Shown here: positions 8,424 to 17,192 of the stretch, piece after piece
Numbering within the stretch: the stretch's first letter is position 1
Layout of the letters: each line of letters opens with the position of its first letter
Assembly: GCA_035627615.1 (NCBI GenBank)
Contig: DASPLL010000080.1
Span: 15,547 to 79,546 of the forward strand
From: BRH-c25 sp035627615
GTDB taxonomy: Bacteria; Bacillota; Clostridia; Lutisporales; Lutisporaceae
Reading direction: 5' to 3'
Length of the DNA stretch: 64,000 nucleotides
Translations under genes and position numbers: made by a program
Notes under the pieces: model-generated
What the model saw: the letters and a program-made list of their open reading frames with translations, nothing else
Told to the model about the DNA's origin: nothing
Databases searched by the model: none

Positions 8424-8532
8424 ATAAGTTGCAATAAAATTCTTACATTGTATCGAGCAAACAGCCCTGCGCAGCTGGTTCGACCTGAGGATGTTTGCGA
8501 AGATAGAATGTAATAGAATTTTTGCAACTTAT
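8424..8532. repeat. 109-bp imperfect inverted repeat (dispersed hairpin family)
   Basis: Arms of about 30 bp: ATAAGTTGCAATAAAATTCT onward at 8424-8453, matched in inverted form at 8503-8532. There is an inner GCAAAC/GTTTGC pair around a GC-rich centre. A 22-base stretch of the left arm matches, in inverted form, sequences at 27674-27706 and 55518-55550. It lies 25 bases before the aminopeptidase start and could fold in its mRNA leader. No ORF inside. Confidence 0.55.
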
Positions 8533-8584
8533 ATGGCTTCATAAAAAGCCAAAAAATATTAATACTTTGACCAATATAATATTA

Positions 8585-9463
8585 TCATAAATTTTCCAGA
8601 CCGGACAAGTGTTCTCCTGCTATTCTGTTATATATTTTTTTCACCTTGAGGGAATCCTCTGCCATGGTACCACGGGATTCACTGATAACAGTAGCAGAAA
8701 CTCCATATTCTATCAAGCACTCCGCCAGAGGCTCAAACTCCGGCCCATACTCCAGGTCATCATAGGACCAGTGCTTTTTCTCCCCGCCCTTTTCCGTAAA
8801 CTCGATCCTGCTGTAATGAATATGTATCGTTCTTCCTCTTTCCTCACCCAAGACGGTAAAAAGCCGGTCAAACACCTTTTCATAATCGCTTTTCTTCTTC
8901 AGGGCTCCTGCATTAAGTGCATGAAGATGCCCGAAATCCAGTGTGGGTATAAGGGATTCGTCAAGGAGGCACAGCTCCAGTATTTCGTCCAGGGTTCCCA
9001 TCTGGTTCTTCTTTCCAAGTGTCTCAGGGCATAAGGATACTGTAATGCCTTTGTCCTTCAATAACTTCACTGCTTTGTCCAAATTGGTCTTTATATTTTC
9101 ATAAGCCCTGCTTCTTGACAGCTTCCCCAATGAGCCCGTATGCAGCACCACCCTCTTTGCTCCCATAAGCTCTGCTGTCCTTGATGTATCAACAATGTAC
9201 CCGAAGGATTTCTCAATTGCCTGTGGATCCTCAGAGGCGAGATTGATATAGTACGGGGCATGTACGCTCATGGAAATCCCGTTCTCCTTAGCTATGCCCC
9301 CCAGCTTTTCCGCCATTTCAGGCTGCAGCCTCACACCCCGGGCACAGGAGTATTCGTAAGCGTCCAGCCCCATGTTCTTAAGCCAGGCCGGCATCTCCAG
9401 GGAGCTTTTGTAGCCCTGCTCATAAAAAATATCTGAATTTCCAGATGGACCGAAAAGTATCAT
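8585..9463 (-). CDS. Endonuclease IV-like TIM-barrel protein
   Basis: 292 residues, close to Nfo-family length. Candidate metal ligands of the AP endonuclease 2 fold are present: SVHAPYYINL, VVLHTGS, CPETLGKK, LDFGHLHA, IHIHYSR and VISES. The family cleaves abasic DNA or, in relatives, isomerises sugars. The ligand motifs are typical of the endonuclease IV branch, although the C-terminal part differs from classic Nfo. AAGGAGCATAAT precedes the ATG. It is the last gene after the type IV pilus operon, 19 bases downstream of the large pilin-like gene, and may be cotranscribed. Confidence 0.75.
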   Translation of the reverse strand: MILFGPSGNSDIFYEQGYKSSLEMPAWLKNMGLDAYEYSCARGVRLQPEMAEKLGGIAKENGISMSVHAPYYINLASEDPQAIEKSFGYIVDTSRTAELMGAKRVVLHTGSLGKLSRSRAYENIKTNLDKAVKLLKDKGITVSLCPETLGKKNQMGTLDEILELCLLDESLIPTLDFGHLHALNAGALKKKSDYEKVFDRLFTVLGEERGRTIHIHYSRIEFTEKGGEKKHWSYDDLEYGPEFEPLAECLIEYGVSATVISESRGTMAEDSLKVKKIYNRIAGEHLSGLENL

Positions 9464-9481
9464 ATTATGCTCCTTATTTTC

Positions 9482-11290
9482 TTACTGATAGCTTTCATCA
9501 AAAGGCAATTCGGCATAACGCTTGAATGTCAGAGTACCACCATTGTTCAAGGTTGTACAATTGCTAATGCACATACCTGTAAAATTAAAACTGCCGGACG
9601 ATGATATTGTCCCATTTGGCGCAAATAATATACCGCTTCCTTCGAATTTGGCGTTAAAACCAATATTTCCTTTACCTACTATTGTTACATCCTGTAGCCC
9701 TTTGATAGGATTATCAAAACTGTAGTCTATTTCATAATAATACTTCCCATTATCTACAAGCTCCACTTTAGGCCAATAACTGTTGACAACAGTATATCCA
9801 TTATTTATATACCATTGTTTTGATTTAAGCTCAGGAATAGTTAATGGTGGAATTTCCACAGGCCTATGTTCTTTTACGCCGGTTACGGTCAGATTGCTTT
9901 CTTGCTGCAATTGGTTACTATAGTATAAGTCACCATTTATTGTTGTATTGCTATTGAAATTAGCAGACCCCTTAACAAATACCTTGACGGGTTTATCTTC
10001 TTTTCCGACTATGAACCTTTCATTCACATTAAGCTTACCATCAATATATACATATCCGTAAATATCAGTCCGATCATTCATGTTTATGTCACTTTTCCCA
10101 TCGCCGATTACAACATCACCAGTAATCGTAACCCTGCCGCTCTTATTTATTTTGTTTGTATACATTAAATTTCGCTCTGGAGAAGGAGATGCGGATCCGG
10201 GCAATATGAATACCTTAATTGGTTCCGAATTTAAAGCCGATGTCTCATCAACACCGGAATTTTTTATTATTATACCTATAGGTTTAACTGAAGTAATGGG
10301 TGTCGACACCGTACCTGATAGTGTAACCACTATCTTGTTTTCACCTTCAAGCTTTGCCGCCTCAGCATTGATTCCTTGCGGTAGGCCTGAAACAACAAGG
10401 TCATCTATGTTTATATCCTCTGCTACTGTACCATTTGTGACAGTCAGTGTCCATTTATTATCCCCAGGGTCTATATCCAGATTCCCCGGAAAGTTCATCC
10501 TGACAAGGTCATCAGTCAGGGAATTGCCCTCTATTTTTATTTGTGAGCTTGTATCTTTTATTTCAACAGTCAATACAGGGTCCAGTCCAATATTGACATC
10601 AAAAATTATTTCAATAGTCCCAACTAATTGTTTTTTCAGATATTCTCTCTTTATTGTCACTACATCTCCACTGCCCGAGACTGAGTAATCTGTATCCAAT
10701 GTCAGTATATCCCCGCCGTTCCGAAGGTCAATAAACTCATTACCGTTCAAATAAAGAGTAATATCTATGTCCTGCTGTTGATGAATGTTTTTATCAAAAA
10801 CCTCCGATGTAGGTGAAATAGAACTGATGACAGCATCTGACTTTAAAGTGATGTTTCTTCTCTTATCAACCTTAAAGTCATATACCTTTCCTTCTTTCGA
10901 AGTCTTTATATGAATGTTGAACAGCCGGTTGTTTATTTCCGTGATCCTGAACTCGTCCACCGACTCCATCAGCCTGTACGGTGTGCCATCGACAACCTTA
11001 TTCACATTTTTATCGCTTAACTTATATTCTATTATCTCTCCTGTCGGCATTCCAAATTTCAGATCCGGCTGAAAAATATCTTTTGCACTCTGTATAGTAC
11101 CGGTGATTTCCGACAATGCCCTCCTGACATATGCCCTCTCACTGAATTGGCCTGATTCTGATTTTTCAAATTTTGTCACATAGTTAATAATGTTGAAGGT
11201 CATGACTAATAAAATTCCGAAAATAGAAACAGCAATTAAGAGCTCCAGTAATGTGAAGCCCTTCTTATTTAGATAATGATTCCCTCTCAT
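9482..11290 (-). CDS. Large pilin-like protein with prepilin signal and beta-rich C-terminus
   Basis: 602 residues, far longer than normal minor pilins. The type III prepilin signal is NKKGFTLLELLIAV with Glu at +5. A PilW-like region follows (to about 150), then a middle region of beta-sandwich-like repeats (about 160-375). The C-terminal part is a beta-helix-like region rich in G-D-V-x-I-x-G steps (TITGDVVIGDG, IYGYVYIDGKL, TTINGDLYYSN), as in bactofilin or polymer-forming proteins. The start at 11290 follows GGTGATATGC; a TTG at 11302 is less likely. Probably a tip or adhesive pilin component. That role is inference from position and architecture. Confidence 0.75.
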   Translation of the reverse strand: MRGNHYLNKKGFTLLELLIAVSIFGILLVMTFNIINYVTKFEKSESGQFSERAYVRRALSEITGTIQSAKDIFQPDLKFGMPTGEIIEYKLSDKNVNKVVDGTPYRLMESVDEFRITEINNRLFNIHIKTSKEGKVYDFKVDKRRNITLKSDAVISSISPTSEVFDKNIHQQQDIDITLYLNGNEFIDLRNGGDILTLDTDYSVSGSGDVVTIKREYLKKQLVGTIEIIFDVNIGLDPVLTVEIKDTSSQIKIEGNSLTDDLVRMNFPGNLDIDPGDNKWTLTVTNGTVAEDINIDDLVVSGLPQGINAEAAKLEGENKIVVTLSGTVSTPITSVKPIGIIIKNSGVDETSALNSEPIKVFILPGSASPSPERNLMYTNKINKSGRVTITGDVVIGDGKSDINMNDRTDIYGYVYIDGKLNVNERFIVGKEDKPVKVFVKGSANFNSNTTINGDLYYSNQLQQESNLTVTGVKEHRPVEIPPLTIPELKSKQWYINNGYTVVNSYWPKVELVDNGKYYYEIDYSFDNPIKGLQDVTIVGKGNIGFNAKFEGSGILFAPNGTISSSGSFNFTGMCISNCTTLNNGGTLTFKRYAELPFDESYQ

Positions 11291-11308
11291 GCATATCACC
11301 AAGCCTTA

Positions 11309-11695
11309 TCAGTTCATCTGAGTTTCGTTCCATTCGATTATTATGTCATCCTCTACACTGCACTCAATCTTGATCTTCTTTTCATTTTCCAGGTATCCGT
11401 AGCAGGTTATGTCTATTGTGCTCCCTGATACAGAGTATGAATACTCATATAGAATATTTCCTTCTTCATCACGTATGGTCTCTGAACCAGCAGTACTATC
11501 CCCAAGCATTGCATGCTCGATACCCGCCTCTGCCAGATATTTGGCTTCTATACGCTTCTCAGTAATCTTGTTTACGCGGATTTCATAAGTGAGTAGATTT
11601 ATAGCCATTCCACCCATCAGAACCACAAAAAAGACTACCAAAACCACATATAAAAAGGCAGAGCCTTTTTTTTCCTTTATCAGCTTTATATTCAT
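11309..11695 (-). CDS. PilX-like pilus assembly protein
   Basis: 128 residues. The N-terminus (KKGSAFLYVVLVVFFVVLMG) resembles the PilX N-terminal domain: a class III-like signal lacking a clear Glu at +5, then a hydrophobic helix and RIEAKYLAEAGIEHAM, which is typical of PilX. A small beta domain follows. AGAGGTAGCGAT fixes the start at 11695. It sits between two pilin-like genes in the pilus operon and is probably a minor priming component of the pilus tip. Confidence 0.7.
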   Translation of the reverse strand: MNIKLIKEKKGSAFLYVVLVVFFVVLMGGMAINLLTYEIRVNKITEKRIEAKYLAEAGIEHAMLGDSTAGSETIRDEEGNILYEYSYSVSGSTIDITCYGYLENEKKIKIECSVEDDIIIEWNETQMN

Positions 11696-11715
11696 ATCGC
11701 TACCTCTGATCACAG

Positions 11716-12174
11716 TTAAAATTCCCTGAGCCTGGTCTGAAGCTTCACGGACCGCACTTTGTTCTTATCCATCTGGTCTTTATAGCTGACCTCCACATAT
11801 ACCGGTATAAGCTTTTCCGGGATACCAGTATCAGAGTCTATGAGAGTCAGGACAATATTATCCTTTTCATAAACTCCGTCACTGCTTTCTTCATAGTCCA
11901 TTTCACCCACAAGCCATTCTTCCAGTTCTTCAAGCTCCGTCCATTCACCGTTATCGTCAGGCTCACCCCGGGAGCCTCTGAGCTCCTCCAGGCAGGTCTG
12001 GGCTTTAAGCATTGCCTGCAGTCTGTTCTGGCTGTTGACCCTTAAATTCACGCTATAATAAAATGCATTGATAAAGCCTGTAAAAACAAGCAGTATAAGT
12101 GCAGACGACAACAAAACCTCTACCAGGGTGAGGCCTTTTTTATTATGGATGCATTTTTTAATCATATGAACCAC
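11716..12174 (-). CDS. PilV/PulG-like minor pilin
   Basis: About 152 residues. The prepilin signal is HNKKGLTLVEVLLSSALILL, with Glu at +5 after the expected cleavage (G^L). A soluble domain of about 110 residues follows, with an acidic stretch. The start is uncertain. GTG 12174 has AAAGG at 7 bases, ATG 12165 is weaker, and ATG 12201 would overlap comFB without a good site. Predicted minor pilin processed by the split prepilin peptidase of this operon. Confidence 0.75.
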   Translation of the reverse strand: MVHMIKKCIHNKKGLTLVEVLLSSALILLVFTGFINAFYYSVNLRVNSQNRLQAMLKAQTCLEELRGSRGEPDDNGEWTELEELEEWLVGEMDYEESSDGVYEKDNIVLTLIDSDTGIPEKLIPVYVEVSYKDQMDKNKVRSVKLQTRLREF

Positions 12175-12190
12175 ATCCGTACCTTTATTC

Positions 12191-12460
12191 TTAAATATCA
12201 TGCTTTGGATTTTTACCTACAAATATGGCGGCTTTTACAATTGCAGTCTCCACGTCCACCTCAAACTGCTGCTCTAGCTCCCTTACCTTTGTGTAAAGCT
12301 CCCCTTTGTCGGTCACCACATATTTTGCAGGAAGCTCGTTCAAGGCCAGCGCCATTATATCCAGCCTGCATTTCTCGCATTTGCATATGTTGAGGAGCTT
12401 TAAAATATCGTCTGATTTCTTTACGACCAACTCTTCCATGTAGTTTTTTAACCTGTACAT
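12191..12460 (-). CDS. comFB: ComFB family protein
   Basis: 89 residues. It matches the late-competence ComFB family: MYRLKNYMEELVVKKSDDIL, then the cysteine pair CKCEKCRLDIMALALNELPAKYVVT and a C-terminal helix. AAAGGGGGACATGCT precedes the ATG. In Bacillus comFB lies in comF with no clear role in uptake; cyanobacterial members have been reported to bind cyclic dinucleotides and to affect pilus function. Its place between the peptidase domain and the minor pilins suggests it tunes this pilus. That is inference. Confidence 0.85.
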   Translation of the reverse strand: MYRLKNYMEELVVKKSDDILKLLNICKCEKCRLDIMALALNELPAKYVVTDKGELYTKVRELEQQFEVDVETAIVKAAIFVGKNPKHDI

Positions 12461-12479
12461 AGCATGTCCCCCTTTATAT

Positions 12480-13130
12480 TTATACGAGTATAAGATTAAG
12501 GTATATATTTATAATACTTTCTCCGAAAGTAAATGAAAGCAATGCTCCTGCGGATAGAAAAGGCGAAAAGGGTATTACATCCTTCCTGCCCTTAAGCTTC
12601 AGCATAATAAGCAGCAGACTTATAAGAGCCCCGGCTGTAAAAGCTATGAGTAGTGACAGTACTGTAAGCTTCAGTCCCAGTATGAGCCCATACACAGCAT
12701 TCAGCTTGATGTCCGCCCCTCCCATGCCTCCTTTTGTCAGGACAGCGATCAAAAGCAGGGTTCCGCCTCCTGCCAGCAGTCCAAGCAGAGAATCCAGCGG
12801 GCTGAAACCTTTTATAACAAGTCCTATCAGGGCTGCTGCAAGGGAAATAATATGGATTTCATCCTCAATCTCCTTGTATTTCAGATCCTGGTAAAAGGAT
12901 ACCACTGCAGTCAGCAGCAAGGTATTCAGCAGCAGGAAATATCCGGGCGCTGCTTTTATGTATGACAGATATATGTTTGCAGCCAGAATGAATATAAACA
13001 CAAAAACCGCAAAGCCCAAACCTGTTTTATTTTCAGCAGCGCTGACACCTGCTCTTTTTTCTATAATCCTGACAGACTGCAAGACAAGTGCAGTCAATAT
13101 AAAGCTCGCTGCTGCAGCTAAGATGTACAT
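12480..13130 (-). CDS. A24 prepilin peptidase catalytic domain (stand-alone)
   Basis: About 216 residues, polytopic. The two aspartates of the A24 family are visible in SFYQDLKYKEIEDE and in GGMGGADIKLNAVYGLILG (the GxGD-type motif). The N-terminal cysteine-rich domain of PilD is absent; a gene coding for that domain lies at 15458-15862 in the same operon. The start at 13130 is chosen over 13154 because GGAGAGGAAGACTAGT precedes it. It should cleave the prepilin leader peptides of pilA and the minor pilins at the membrane. Confidence 0.85.
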   Translation of the reverse strand: MYILAAAASFILTALVLQSVRIIEKRAGVSAAENKTGLGFAVFVFIFILAANIYLSYIKAAPGYFLLLNTLLLTAVVSFYQDLKYKEIEDEIHIISLAAALIGLVIKGFSPLDSLLGLLAGGGTLLLIAVLTKGGMGGADIKLNAVYGLILGLKLTVLSLLIAFTAGALISLLLIMLKLKGRKDVIPFSPFLSAGALLSFTFGESIINIYLNLILV

Positions 13131-13131
13131 A

Positions 13132-13896
13132 CTAGTCTTCCTCTCCTGTTCCATTCAAATCAGGGACTACCCCTTTAAACCCATCCAGTATATTATCCAG
13201 TTTATCATATTTCTTTTCCATGTCCTCTATATCATCAGTAATACCCTTGGCAGGCTCATAGGTTTTTTTGCCGCCTTCAAGGAAAGGATAGGCTTTTCCA
13301 TTGTTATGCCTGAAGAAGTAATAGTCCTGGGGTTCAGGGATCGCTGCCGCTTCAGAGTCCTTCAGCACAAAGGTTCTCATTGAAATATCGAAAGGTACTG
13401 CTTCAGCTCTGTTTACCGGAGCCAATGTGAAGCTGTCTATTATGAACTTCCTTTCATTATCCTCTATGTATTTTATAAAGGCGATTAAACTGTCATAGTT
13501 GCCGCTCATTGTTACATTGACAGGTACTATATCGTACTCCTTGTTGGCTGTATCAGGTTCTCCGACGCCAATGGACTGTATATCCATATCAAGTGCGGAG
13601 ATCTTGCTGTCGATATTCACAATTATTTCCGGCAGCTTTACATTGTACGGTATCATCTTCTCTATATCCGCAAGCTCGGCCTTGTTCTTTTCCAGTACGC
13701 TGTCCATCAGCTCCAGCTTCTCCCGGGCTTCATCCCTGTCTACAGCTATCTGCCTCTTCTGTGCAAGCTCGCTATTCAGCTCTTCTATCCTTGCATAGCT
13801 TGGGAATATAAGATAATTCAGATATCCATATATGAATGCTGCAACGGCAAGGACCGATAAAAGCAGCACTTCTCTTTTATTTAGCTTTATTTTCAT
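13132..13896 (-). CDS. pilO: Type IV pilus inner-membrane alignment protein PilO
   Basis: About 254 residues. One membrane helix (about 10-28) is followed by a coiled coil (about 30-90; IEELNSELAQKRQ onward) and an alpha-beta domain with the PilO pattern (MSGNYDSLIAFIKYIEDNERKF). The C-terminal tail is extended. It forms PilN-PilO heterodimers that link the cytoplasmic platform to the envelope. It overlaps the end of pilN. ATG 13896 follows GAGGATA; a GTG at 13908 is an alternative. Confidence 0.88.
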   Translation of the reverse strand: MKIKLNKREVLLLSVLAVAAFIYGYLNYLIFPSYARIEELNSELAQKRQIAVDRDEAREKLELMDSVLEKNKAELADIEKMIPYNVKLPEIIVNIDSKISALDMDIQSIGVGEPDTANKEYDIVPVNVTMSGNYDSLIAFIKYIEDNERKFIIDSFTLAPVNRAEAVPFDISMRTFVLKDSEAAAIPEPQDYYFFRHNNGKAYPFLEGGKKTYEPAKGITDDIEDMEKKYDKLDNILDGFKGVVPDLNGTGEED

Positions 13897-14434
13897 TATC
13901 CTCTTCACTTCCTGTGCTTAATGAGAACTGAATCGTAAAATTGTAGCCGTCCCCATCTACTGTAATTGTACTGAGTCTTATATCTTCAAAGCCATCCTTT
14001 TTACTGAGCTCAATATAGAATTCTGTTGCACCGGAAGCGCTTTCCGCCACTGCTGTCAGACTCACATCAGTAAATGTGTAGCTCAGTTCAGTAAGCCATA
14101 CGTCTGCAGGCAGCGAACTCAGCACCATTTCAAATACTTTTGTCGGCTTTATCTCCCCGGCACTTATTCTACCCAGTACCTCCAGCTTTTTCTGAATTAG
14201 CTCCTCACTTTCCTGCATTTTGTCAATCTTATTTTTCAGGATATTATAATCAAGTATTATCTCATCGTATTCTTTAATATCCTGCTCCAGGTTTTTTATT
14301 GCAGTTAAAGGAACAATATACAGATAAACAAGCAGAGCTGCTGTCAGTACTGCAATAACAGCTCCTAAAGCAAAAACCTTCGGTCTGCTTTTCTTCTTCA
14401 GATATTCTTCTGGAATAAGATTTATGTCTCTCAT
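13877..14434 (-). CDS. pilN: Type IV pilus assembly protein PilN
   Basis: 185 residues. A short cytoplasmic N-terminus with the PilM-binding motif (RDINLIPEEYLKKK; family INLIPxE) is followed by a membrane helix (21-43), a coiled coil and a ferredoxin-like domain (PADVWLTELSYTFTDVSLTA). The start ATG overlaps the pilM stop (ATGA). PilN joins cytoplasmic PilM to PilO. Confidence 0.92.
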   Translation of the reverse strand: MRDINLIPEEYLKKKSRPKVFALGAVIAVLTAALLVYLYIVPLTAIKNLEQDIKEYDEIILDYNILKNKIDKMQESEELIQKKLEVLGRISAGEIKPTKVFEMVLSSLPADVWLTELSYTFTDVSLTAVAESASGATEFYIELSKKDGFEDIRLSTITVDGDGYNFTIQFSLSTGSEEDNENKAK

Positions 14435-15465
14435 CGGCTCTTACCCCTCAACATCATTCCCAATATGCCGTAATAGCCCAGCTGCTCCCTCAGGAATGCC
14501 CTGTCAACAATTGAATACCGCATGTCAAAAGCTTCCAGGCCTATAGTGACCTTTGTATTGAAGCTTACGCCCAGTACATCCTTCAATCCCTTCAACATTC
14601 CATTTTCCCCTATTATATATACATTATCGACAGTTTTACCAAAATGTCTTGAGTTGAAATAATCCAGATATCTGGTAATTTGTCTGAGGGTTCCCGAAAG
14701 GTTTTCTCTTAGCTTCTCTTCCATTTCTGTTTCATCCTGATTTATATAAACGAAGCTATAGCTTCCGTAAAAATATTCCTGCAGAAACTCATCCTTAATA
14801 ATTCCGTTATCTTTTATGTACTCATCAAACAGAGCTTCAAAATTCACCGGCAGGTATGAATGCATATAAAACTTCCTGTCCTCAAATATTGTTATGTTGA
14901 CGTTGTTTCTTCTCATGTCCACTACGGCATAATCGTTTTCCTCCGGTTGCCTGAGCAGCCTGCATATATTGTTTGGGTAAACATCCATTAATTTTACATT
15001 AAGCTTGCAGCTGTCAAAGCACTTCAATATATTGCTGATGCTTTCCCTTGGGCCTGCAGAGACCATGACGCTGTTTCCCGGTTCCTCATCCTTTGTATTC
15101 CTTCCGATTGTCCGGAAGCTCATCTGGAAGTCACTGCTGTTTATAGGCAGGTACTGTTCTGCTTCCATAGATAGGTGTTTCTCTATATCCTTGTCCTTCA
15201 TAACAGGCAGCTCTACAGGACGGGTGATGAAGCTCCCGTCATTCACCGTCAGATGCACTGACCCCCGTATCTTCCCTATTTCCTTTTTCAATTCAGTCAG
15301 TGCTCTTGTAAATTCAGCCTCATCTGCTACTTTGCCATTTACAAAGCACCCGGGCATCAGATGCTTCATGCCCCAATTCCTAATATTTATTTTTCCACCC
15401 GCAATAGATCCATAAATATATCTCACTGTATCATTCTCAAGTTCAATGTGCAATCTGTTAAACAT
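14431..15465 (-). CDS. pilM: Type IV pilus actin-like protein PilM
   Basis: About 344 residues with the FtsA/PilM actin-like layout: SVHLTVNDGSFITRPVELP, SMEAEQYLPI, DYAVVDMRRNNVNITIF and a C-terminal NVYIIGENGMLKGL. PilM binds the PilN N-terminus and connects to the ATPases. TAGGAGG at 7 bases sets the start at ATG 15465; earlier in-frame starts lie inside or before that site. It overlaps the end of the PilD N-terminal gene by 8 bases. Confidence 0.9.
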   Translation of the reverse strand: MFNRLHIELENDTVRYIYGSIAGGKINIRNWGMKHLMPGCFVNGKVADEAEFTRALTELKKEIGKIRGSVHLTVNDGSFITRPVELPVMKDKDIEKHLSMEAEQYLPINSSDFQMSFRTIGRNTKDEEPGNSVMVSAGPRESISNILKCFDSCKLNVKLMDVYPNNICRLLRQPEENDYAVVDMRRNNVNITIFEDRKFYMHSYLPVNFEALFDEYIKDNGIIKDEFLQEYFYGSYSFVYINQDETEMEEKLRENLSGTLRQITRYLDYFNSRHFGKTVDNVYIIGENGMLKGLKDVLGVSFNTKVTIGLEAFDMRYSIVDRAFLREQLGYYGILGMMLRGKSR

Positions 15466-15862
15466 TATCATTCCTCCTACCGGACCTTGAATGCCTGTCA
15501 TAGGCTATGAAGCCCGCAATCAGCCCGATACTCAATGTTGTGACTAATAACAGTGACTTAAAAGATATGAAATAAAAGTGAAAAACAAATGTGAACATTA
15601 TACCGCAGATTATCTCAACCATTATGTATCTCATAGATACATCCGATTTGCAGTACCTGCACCTCCCTTTTAGTGCCAAATAACTGAACACCGGGATCAG
15701 ATCCAGAACACCCAGGGTATGACCGCAGCCTGTGCAGTGGGACCGAGGCCTGACCAGGGACTCGCCTCTTGGAAGCCTGTATATGCATACATTATAAAAG
15801 CTTCCCATGCAGCAGCCCACAAAGAAAATATAAGAATAAACAATTATAATATCAGAATTCAT
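15458..15862 (-). CDS. Prepilin peptidase N-terminal (methyltransferase/zinc) domain, stand-alone
   Basis: 134 residues. It has the complete PilD N-terminal signature: GCCMGSFYNVCIYRLPRGES, then CTGCGHTL, LIPVFSYLALKGRC and CRYCKSD, giving the four zinc cysteines. Two or three membrane helices follow and the protein then ends at AYDRHSRSGRRNDNV, with no GxGD. Normal PilD proteins are about 250 residues, with this domain fused to the A24 domain. The missing half is supplied by the gene at 12480-13130. It starts 28 bases after pilC and overlaps pilM. Confidence 0.85.
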   Translation of the reverse strand: MNSDIIIVYSYIFFVGCCMGSFYNVCIYRLPRGESLVRPRSHCTGCGHTLGVLDLIPVFSYLALKGRCRYCKSDVSMRYIMVEIICGIMFTFVFHFYFISFKSLLLVTTLSIGLIAGFIAYDRHSRSGRRNDNV

Positions 15863-15889
15863 ATATTATTATACCCTTCAATTTTTCTC

Positions 15890-17101
15890 CTAAATATTCA
15901 GGTTATTCAGCATACCATACATCGGCAGCAGCATTGCCACTACAATTACACCGACTATAGTCCCCATAAGTATGAGCATGATAGGCTCAATAAGCAGCAT
16001 AAGCTGAGTGAGCCCTGCTTCCACTTCAGTATCGAAGAAATCCGCTGTCTTAATTAACATTTCATCTAAAGATCCGGTATCCTCACCTATTTGTATCATT
16101 TTAACTACCATCGTATCAAAAATAGGCGTTGCCTCAAGAGAAGCTGCCAGCCCCTCCCCATTTTTCACCGCAGTCAATGCATTCTCTATTGCTTCCTCAG
16201 CAACTGCATTGCCAACGACATTCCTGACAGACTCCAGGGAGGACAGCAGCGAAATTCCGCTTGCCAACAATATGCCAAGGGTCCTTGTAAATTTTGAAGC
16301 GACTATCCTTTTGATTACCTTACCCAAAACAGGTACCCTGAGAAGAATTCCGTGATATAGCCTCCTGCCTTTCTTTCTTGTTGTGAAATACCTGAAGGCC
16401 ACAGCAGCTGCAACAAATACCGCTATGACGACATACCATCTGGTACGGACAAATTCCGTAGCATTCATGACTGTTCTTGTAAGTGCGGGAATCTCGCCGC
16501 CGGAGGTATCTATAAGGGTCATGAAATTAGGCAGTATGAAATATACCAGGAATATCACCATAAGCAACGATACAGAAAGGAGGATCAGAGGATATGTCAT
16601 GGCAGCCTTTACCTTGCCGGTTATCCAGCTTTCCTTCTCGTAGTGTGCTGCCATCCTGACCATAGTATTATCCAGGGTGCCGCTAAGCTCCCCTGCTTCT
16701 ATCATGCTGACGAGAAGCTCCGGAAATATGCCTTCTCTGGCTCTTAAGCTCTGGGACAGGGTCCTGCCCTTCTGAAGATCCTCAAAGGCAGCGTCGACAG
16801 CATTGCGGAGCCTTTTATTGGAGGTCTGCTTCCTCAGCATGTCCATTGCAGAAAGAACGGTGACTCCTGCAGTAAGTATTGCAGCAAACTGCCTGCATAA
16901 AATTGCGATATCCTTCACAGGTATCCTGTTATAGTTCACTTTTCTCAACCAATGGGTAAAGTCTTTATCAACATTTACCTCAAGAGGAATCAGGCCTTTT
17001 TGCTTTATGATATACAAGGCAGCAGCCTTATCAATTGCCTCCACATTGCCTTTAACTATTTTCCCTTTCGGATCGACCGATCTGTATATAAAATAGGCCA
17101 T
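15890..17101 (-). CDS. pilC: Type IV pilus inner-membrane platform protein PilC
   Basis: 403 residues, the usual length. Two GspF domains (about 68-190 and 270-395) carry the repeated motif FxRxLxxLLxAGxxL, seen as LCRQFAAILTAGVTVL and FTRTLGILLASGISLL. Three membrane helices follow the family layout. It is the platform on which PilB and PilT act. ATG 17101 has AAGGAG upstream; GTG 17110 is an alternative. Confidence 0.94.
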   Translation of the reverse strand: MAYFIYRSVDPKGKIVKGNVEAIDKAAALYIIKQKGLIPLEVNVDKDFTHWLRKVNYNRIPVKDIAILCRQFAAILTAGVTVLSAMDMLRKQTSNKRLRNAVDAAFEDLQKGRTLSQSLRAREGIFPELLVSMIEAGELSGTLDNTMVRMAAHYEKESWITGKVKAAMTYPLILLSVSLLMVIFLVYFILPNFMTLIDTSGGEIPALTRTVMNATEFVRTRWYVVIAVFVAAAVAFRYFTTRKKGRRLYHGILLRVPVLGKVIKRIVASKFTRTLGILLASGISLLSSLESVRNVVGNAVAEEAIENALTAVKNGEGLAASLEATPIFDTMVVKMIQIGEDTGSLDEMLIKTADFFDTEVEAGLTQLMLLIEPIMLILMGTIVGVIVVAMLLPMYGMLNNLNI

Positions 17102-17192
17102 CGCCTTCACTCCTTATGTGCCCTGTAACATTATTTATTTATAGCAGCAGAACACAATATCAATGAGATGCATTGATATGTTAATAGTCATG

